This document shows, in pieces, positions 58,465-64,000 of a stretch of DNA of 64,000 nt (position 1 is the stretch's first letter; every line of letters starts with the position of its first letter). The stretch is from positions 329,897-393,896 of the forward strand of contig JAKMXF010000303.1 of assembly GCA_024704765.1 (NCBI GenBank), read 5' to 3'. The notes under the pieces are model-generated. The model saw nothing but the letters and a program-made list of their open reading frames with translations, was not told where the DNA came from and searched no databases. The translations under genes and the position numbers were made by a program. This DNA is from Oopsacas minuta (taxonomy: Eukaryota; Porifera; Hexactinellida; Lyssacinosida; Leucopsacidae).

Positions 58465-58771
58465 CAGTCGAATCTCCGAGATCCGGACCTCCAAGATACG
58501 GGCACCTCCCTCAACCGGGCACCCTTATTTTAAATTGGTCCAAAAGAATTTTACCATTTCATATAGTTCTCCTCATACTAACGTTGACTTCAGTTACTAT
58601 ATTTCATATTGGATTACGTTTGTATACAGTATGTAAAATTAATAATAGAATTCGAATACCTAAGGGAATTCATATGTACATTATGGGTTGTAACTACCAT
58701 AGAGTTAATGATATTTCCGAGATCCGGGCACCCTCCGATCCCACACTGCCCAGATCTCGGAGGTTCTACTG
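58465..58771. mobile_element. TA-flanked pogo/mariner-type MITE
   Basis: The ends CAGTCGAATCTCCGAGATCC and (complement) CAGTAGAACCTCCGAGATCT are flanked by TA (58463-58464, 58772-58773). A second internal copy of CCGAGATCCGGGCACC lies near 58717. It belongs to the same broad group as 40641-41290 by its CAGT.GAA.CTC ends. Confidence 0.82.
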
Positions 58772-59028
58772 TAGTTATACACTTTGGGAGGTTACTGCAA
58801 CGTCATGTCCCTTACTTTAGGCATCTACATTTCCGGGACCGTCACGTCACCTCCCGTAAATTAGGTAGACCCTCACTGGTAATTTGTAGCAGTCCCCTCA
58901 AAATATTATAGAATAACCATGGTAATATAATACATGTCCAAATATTATACAACAGATCTCTCATCCCCCTTTGGTATATATAATTACAAATCATTTGTTT
59001 TCTCAATTAACAAACCATTTCAATTCAG

Positions 59029-60192
59029 ATGTTAACTTCGGAAAAAGTTTTCAATATTATCAATCATATTTCTCTAGATTTCTTCTATGTATATGTGTAT
59101 GTAGGTTTTATTTCCCTTAGTTTGTGGACTTTTCTCTCGATTATTTGGTTGGGAATATTGATTCACAAACTCTATGCCGAATCGAAAAGATTTAAGTACC
59201 AAGCAATGAATAAAAGTTTAATGGGTATTACTAAATGGAATGCAGTTAAAAAGAACTACAACTTGAACCGAACTAAGTCATTGCTGTTGATTCTGTTGTG
59301 TATCCTTGAAATTGTTGTATCTTTAACAACAATATATGTGTGGGGTCAAAATATAGGGATATCTAACATTACCCAAAGGAATATTGTTCATGTCCTACAA
59401 CCATTTGAAAGCGATATAATCTTCTCATTACGTTGGAGACTTATCATTACTGCACTTTTGTCCACATATATAACAGTATTCGATATTATCTCTATTATGA
59501 TCGTCAGTCTCATTGAATGCTATGCTTACTATCCTTCTAAGTGTAAACACCCAGTTCGCTATGGTTTTATACGTCTTTCATTAAAGTTATCAACGATAAT
59601 TTTGCTCAGCTGTGCGGCACAATTTGCGATTGTACAATATTGTATTGCAGTCATTCTGTTGGTTTATGAATACATTCGAATTATGAGGTTAGCTCGAAAA
59701 CTTAGCATTTTGTTGTATCAGCGATATTTCGATGCTCGCTACCATGAGAACCAGGGTGCGGAAATAGTTGCATACTACAAGGAAGCGGGTTTAAAATTTA
59801 GAATTGGATCAACTGTCTTGCTACTATCCTTTTTCTTTCATATTTTATCATTCTTCATCGAATTATTCTACTCCATTCTTTTAATTATATTATACAAACC
59901 TAAATGGTTTCAGCAAGTCTATAACATCCCCATAGAAATAGATCACATTGTTAGTCCTCATAACTGGGTCTTAAAGAGCGTTAATCAAGTTATGGTTATA
60001 CTATTTGGAACTTCTGTTAGCATTGGAGTTGTAGTCATTACTATTCCTTATCTATTCGTTACCTGTAGCTTCTTTTACAGGTTGATTAAGCAAACAATGA
60101 AATATCGTGCTTACCAAAAGTTTTCTTTTCGCATAGATCTAATTGAGAAGATAAACAAGCACAACTATGCTTATACTCAAATCATTAATTGA
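59029..60192 (+). CDS. Multi-pass membrane protein of unknown family
   Basis: An intact intronless frame of 387 residues, the only convincing plus-strand gene in the last 30 kb besides TRAF-like B. I count six or seven hydrophobic spans: about 20-48, 84-106, 132-165, 183-215, 258-292 and 325-355. Between spans 4 and 5 is a loop of about 40 polar residues (QRYFDARYHENQGAEIVAYY). The first loop and the C-terminal tail are basic, which suggests they face the cytoplasm. There is no cleaved signal peptide, no GPCR DRY or NPxxY motif and no pore motif I recognise. A TATATAATT tract lies about 55 bp upstream. It is possibly a lineage-restricted receptor or transporter. Confidence 0.7.
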   Translation: MLTSEKVFNIINHISLDFFYVYVYVGFISLSLWTFLSIIWLGILIHKLYAESKRFKYQAMNKSLMGITKWNAVKKNYNLNRTKSLLLILLCILEIVVSLTTIYVWGQNIGISNITQRNIVHVLQPFESDIIFSLRWRLIITALLSTYITVFDIISIMIVSLIECYAYYPSKCKHPVRYGFIRLSLKLSTIILLSCAAQFAIVQYCIAVILLVYEYIRIMRLARKLSILLYQRYFDARYHENQGAEIVAYYKEAGLKFRIGSTVLLLSFFFHILSFFIELFYSILLIILYKPKWFQQVYNIPIEIDHIVSPHNWVLKSVNQVMVILFGTSVSIGVVVITIPYLFVTCSFFYRLIKQTMKYRAYQKFSFRIDLIEKINKHNYAYTQIIN

Positions 60193-60425
60193 TCTATGTT
60201 TTCCTATAGTATATCCTTAAGTAATAAATATTTATCAATCCCTGTATGTATTTGTAATTTACTCAAATAAACTATTAAAAAAAATAATAATAACAATACT
60301 GGGCCACTATACTAAAGTATAGTCGGCACATTAAAATTATGTAATTAGAAGAAATTGTCAATCAACTGCAGACGTATAACGTTAAGGAATGGACGACCAC
60401 CCTTCATATGAGTCAGTATATCTAT

Positions 60426-61132
60426 AAATATGGGGTAATTATTATTTGTCAACAATCTTCGATTGGTTAGAAACTTTGCACACTACAAGTCCGAGTCTAT
60501 AGTATTCTGAAAGTTACAATACATTTCATTTAATAATTTTAAAGAAAATCAATTTTGAATTTCCGAAATTTCAATATGATGAAAAAAATTGTCCGGTCCC
60601 CATCACTTCCCTCTGAGTTATATATAATGACGTCACATTGACCCCTCCATATTTGGTGACGTAATCTTAATTATTGCGAATCTTCTGTTTATATTTTATT
60701 TTTCTGTACTAAGACGCTTAGAATTTAACCGTCCCACCTGTCACTCAAAGCATTTATCAAATTTTGTTGATCATTATCATATACTTCTTAATGGTAAGGA
60801 CTGTCGACTCTCCAATTCGAGCCATTGTTATCTCTAAGACTATCCAGTATTTTGTTGCAAAATGTATAATTGTTGAATAAGAAGTTGTATATGGGAAGTG
60901 TATTATGGCATTATGTGGAATACACCAATAATATACAACTTTGTCAGAGGAAAAAAATGAGAAATTTCAGAAATTCAAAGTTGATTTCTTGAAAACTATT
61001 AAATGGAATTTGTTGTAACTTTCAGAATTCTATGGACTAGTAACGCATTTGCAGTGTGCAAAGTTTCTACCAATCGAAGATGGTTGGTGAAATCATTGGA
61101 TGGTTTGACAAATAATTACCCTATGGTATGCT
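60426..61132. mobile_element. 0.7 kb foldback element with arms of about 180 bp
   Basis: The left arm (about 60426-60600) contains TTTGTCAACAATCTTCGATT and CAATTTTGAATTTCCGAAAT. The right arm (about 60950-61132) has the complements AATTTCAGAAATTCAAAGTT and AATCGAAGATGGTTGGTGAA. The arms show some divergence. The centre (60600-60950) has no coding frame. Confidence 0.8.
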
Positions 61133-61647
61133 CAAGTTATAAGTATTTCGAATGGAGGGGTGTATCTAGGTCTAGAACCCCTAACTAACCTAATCATATG
61201 GCTAAGCTAGTTGTAGAGCGTTTTTATGATAAATTAAGAAAAAAGCTGATCGTCCATACTTGTTACTTGCGGTCTGACAGTTGGAATTGGAAGACTGAAA
61301 TTCATCCTTGCTTGATCTCCTCTCCTCTAATAACATGTTGTCCAAAATCTTATAACGGATATCAATAACCTGCAAATCTGTACATAAGACATATATTGTC
61401 CTCAATGATATTTATGTTTAAATTTGTCTCACAAGAGTCTAAAAAAAGCCTAGCCAACAGACTGGTTGTGTAGCTCAGAGCAGGCTTAATATAGTGTGCA
61501 GTTATAAATTGTATTATTTGCAGCTTTAAACTTCCATCTTGCTACAGGTTTCCTGGTGAACTTTGACTGTGTTCATGAAATTCTGTTTAAATGAAAATTT
61601 TATCATGGATGCAAAATGATATTACTAGATGTAATCAGAAAAAAATA

Positions 61648-63245
61648 TCATATCCAGTTGTAATAATATCTCTCTACCCACATTTGTGTCACAGCACTCA
61701 GAGGATCATCCAACAGATAAATAGCAGCCTCTTGATAGATAGTACGAGCTAGAGCTACACGAGCTTTCTGTCCTCCGCTTAGTGTCACGCCTCTCTCTCC
61801 TATCAGTGTCACGTCACCTTCACTGAATAACTGTAAATCATCTGTCAGACTACTAACTTGCAATACTCGCTGATAACGACAGGAATCAAAATGTTTATTG
61901 AACAAAATATTATCACGAATTGTTCCAGGTAATATCCAAGGTTGTTGAGAAGTGTAGAAAATGACACCAGTTATATTGATATGACTAGACATACCGGATA
62001 ACTCATTGATCAGACTCATGAGCCAGACTAGACTTACTTGAACCTATGTGACCTGTTATAACAACTAACTGAGCTCTATCTACTCTCAAGTTTGGCATTT
62101 TCAAAACAATTCTATTTCTGTCCTTCTCTTCTGTTCCACTCCAAGAAGCTGAGAGATCTACTATTTCAATAGAAGCGTGTTCTAACAAGGGAGACTGTGT
62201 CAGACATGTGTCTATGTATTCTGGAAGTTCTAGAATATTTGAATTAGTTTCAGAGCAATCACGGATTCTCTTGCTGTTAAAACGGCGATTCCAAAGTACG
62301 AATTACGTCAGGGCGAAGATTACTGAAAATGAGAAAACCAAATCCTAACTGAGAGGTCATCAAGGATTATTATCAGCAGCAATACTCACAGAGTAAATAT
62401 GGAATAATGCAATGAATATACTACTATTGTAGATTGAGGTAGTTATACTTTGACAGATACCAGCTAGACTGGCAAATCGTATTTCCTTCCCTCTAATCTT
62501 CTTATCTGTTTAAGGAAAGAATTCTCCCAAACATCCAAAAATTTTATCACACGCAGCCCTCTGATTATCTGATCCATCAATTCTATCCGTTTGTCTCCTG
62601 TTATAGATTGAAGATATCTGAAATGACCAAATAAATATCCAACAACCAACTGAAGAGGTATATGTAAAATTATATAGACCAACCAATGAAACCCATTGGC
62701 CCAATATAAATTTGAAAATAGTGCAATCGATAGAAGAATTAAGACAAATCCAAAAGCAATTCCAATACACTACAAAATCCAACTTATAAACATCATTAGA
62801 CATCAAATTGATAATTTGACCAATAAAAGTTTAAATAAATAGCTTTTCTATACAGAGCAGTGGTACATACAGTTCTCAGCTGCATTCCAATCGAATATCC
62901 ATCAACATTGTTAATTGCATGGTAAAACATAAGATAGATAATTATTGATGAAATTCCTATTGCATAACCGAGTGAGGGAGCTACTGCATTATTCTCAGTG
63001 AAACTTGTAGAAAGATGTGAAAATAATACAGGTAGGATTAAAAGCACCAAACTATTAATTAGATATAAGATTTCTGCAATTATGAAATGTCTACTGAGAG
63101 CTTTTGTAAGAGCTATCTTCATATCAGGTGTTGTCTTCAACTCTACCTGTCAGTACTCTTCAAATTTATCATATAGATATTCAGAACATTGTTCTCTCGG
63201 ACAAGGAAATAAGTCATTTAGCTTGAATCTGTTTCTGAAATTCGA
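61648..63245 (-). pseudogene. Decayed ABCC (MRP-type) transporter fragment
   Basis: From high to low coordinates: an N-terminal linker (about 63245-63155) with an in-frame TGA at 63152-63150; first transmembrane domain segments (63140-62796; ALTKALSRHFIIAEILYL); NLMSNDVYKLD in another frame (62806-62770); GDKRIELMDQIIRGLRVIKF (about 62610-62550); then NBD1. The Walker A reads GHIGSSKSSL, with Ser in place of the conserved third Gly, and is followed by a one-base frameshift. NBD1 resumes with SQQPWILPGTIRDNILF, the LSGGQ signature and Walker B IYLLDDPLSAV, then loses similarity and stops at 61648. There is no second half. ABCC proteins export organic anions; this one cannot work. The linker stop could be hidden by splicing, but the NBD1 shift could not. 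Confidence 0.8.
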
Positions 63246-63814
63246 ACCAAAAATTTCCTCTTTAATCTAACTTTCTAGGATTAATGTAAATCTAAAAACT
63301 CATATGTGCAAAATCTTCACAAATTGTATGTTCATTCCACCGAAGTTACCAAATTCGTTTGAAAATTCGTTAGTCTTAGCATGGCTATGGTCGTAGCTAC
63401 TAACCAATAATTGAATTTGTGGGATTTCAAAATGTTCAGCCCAGTCCTCAAACTATTACGTCACAAATTTGATTTCACCTATTATAAATTTTTGTATATT
63501 ATACGATCTTTGGCAATGACATACTTTGACAACCAGGAGGTGGAAATGGAGTATGACACAATTGCAACTCAAGAACTGGAGGAATTCCGGGAAAGGAATA
63601 AATTGTTACGCTTGTTATTAACAAAATTACTCCATCCCCTTAACAGTTATGCCAAAGAAGTATTTCATAAATTTGTAGCAATATTCAAAGATTTTCTATG
63701 ATCTATAGTCTAATATACTCCAATACTGCATAATATGAAGAGTTGGTATTAAACAGCTGCAGAGCAGTACAATATATACGGATGATGGATAAAAGAATAA
63801 AATCAAAATTTATG

Positions 63815-63860
63815 GATATACGAGCGCGAGCCTTTGGCTCGTCGCTTCGCGAACAATTGA
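63815..63860 (+). repeat. GC-rich end of the dispersed repeat
   Basis: ACGAGCGCGAGCCTTTGGCT and CGTCGCTTCGCGAACAATTG, followed by AGATTTAATAAT. This is the complement-like form of the GC-rich end seen at 29400-29460. Confidence 0.55.
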
Positions 63861-64000
63861 GATTTAATAATATTGATGTTATTTACAATATTCAGATTCA
63901 GCATACACTATTATCACAGTATAACCATTGAAAGCATGTTTCTACAACAATTTTGAAATTTTAGTTTATGTACCTAAAAGTAAACAAATGTTCACAATAT

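Noticed and set aside
59029-60192. Assignment as a rhodopsin-like GPCR
   Set aside because: The span count is uncertain and DRY, CWxP and NPxxY motifs are missing.
63411-63701. 96-codon plus-strand frame near the window end
   Set aside because: It overlaps no known domain, starts in AT-rich sequence and has no further support; left uncalled.

Overview
The window is AT-rich animal DNA. The genes have many short introns with GT-AG borders, there are two fibrillar collagen genes built from Gly-X-Y exons, and the other genes include TRAF, NHL/TRIM-like and SEC23 proteins and nuclear-encoded mitochondrial proteins. Compact housekeeping genes, short introns and fibrillar collagens fit an early-branching metazoan, and a sponge is my best guess. 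That assignment is an inference; no sequence here proves it.

Layout. (1) 1-3.5 kb: an isolated arginine-rich reading frame at the edge, a hammerhead ribozyme candidate (about 836-893), a decayed RING-finger gene and a small one-span membrane protein candidate. (2) 3.5-26.7 kb: two fibrillar collagen genes placed head to head, one on the minus strand (15003 to 3515) and one on the plus strand (15700 to 26658), sharing a 0.7 kb intergenic region. Both have a signal peptide, an N-terminal LamG/TSPN-like domain, a short first helix with an interruption, a long uninterrupted triple helix, and a COLFI-type C-propeptide; that of the plus gene is shortened. Their introns carry repeat copies, and one minus-gene intron holds a retroelement tail with a second, well-formed hammerhead ribozyme. 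(3) 27.5-31.4 kb: two divergent intronless TRAF-like paralogues. (4) 32.7-54.7 kb: a minus-strand series reading, from high to low coordinates, NHL protein, broken NHL copy, MRPL13, PHAF1, NAGK, ATP synthase delta, GAR1, broken NHL copy, CCDC177-like, SEC23 and mS27-like. Some spacings are very short (NAGK to ATP5F1D is about 70 bp). (5) 54.7-64 kb: mostly repeats, one intact multi-pass membrane protein gene (59029-60192) and a decayed ABCC transporter (61648-63245).

Mobile and repeated DNA is abundant: several TA-flanked inverted-repeat elements of the Tc1/mariner/pogo type (39543, 40641, 45130, 46996, 58465), other foldback elements (34215, 47235, 60426), a dispersed family with TTTG runs and GC-rich ends seen at many places, and a tandem repeat near 54.9 kb.

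The two collagens are probably secreted matrix components that may be co-regulated. SEC23 serves COPII export of such cargo, but its presence nearby is likely chance. The most unusual signals are the two hammerhead ribozymes and a 97 bp transposon sitting in frame inside the CCDC177-like coding region.
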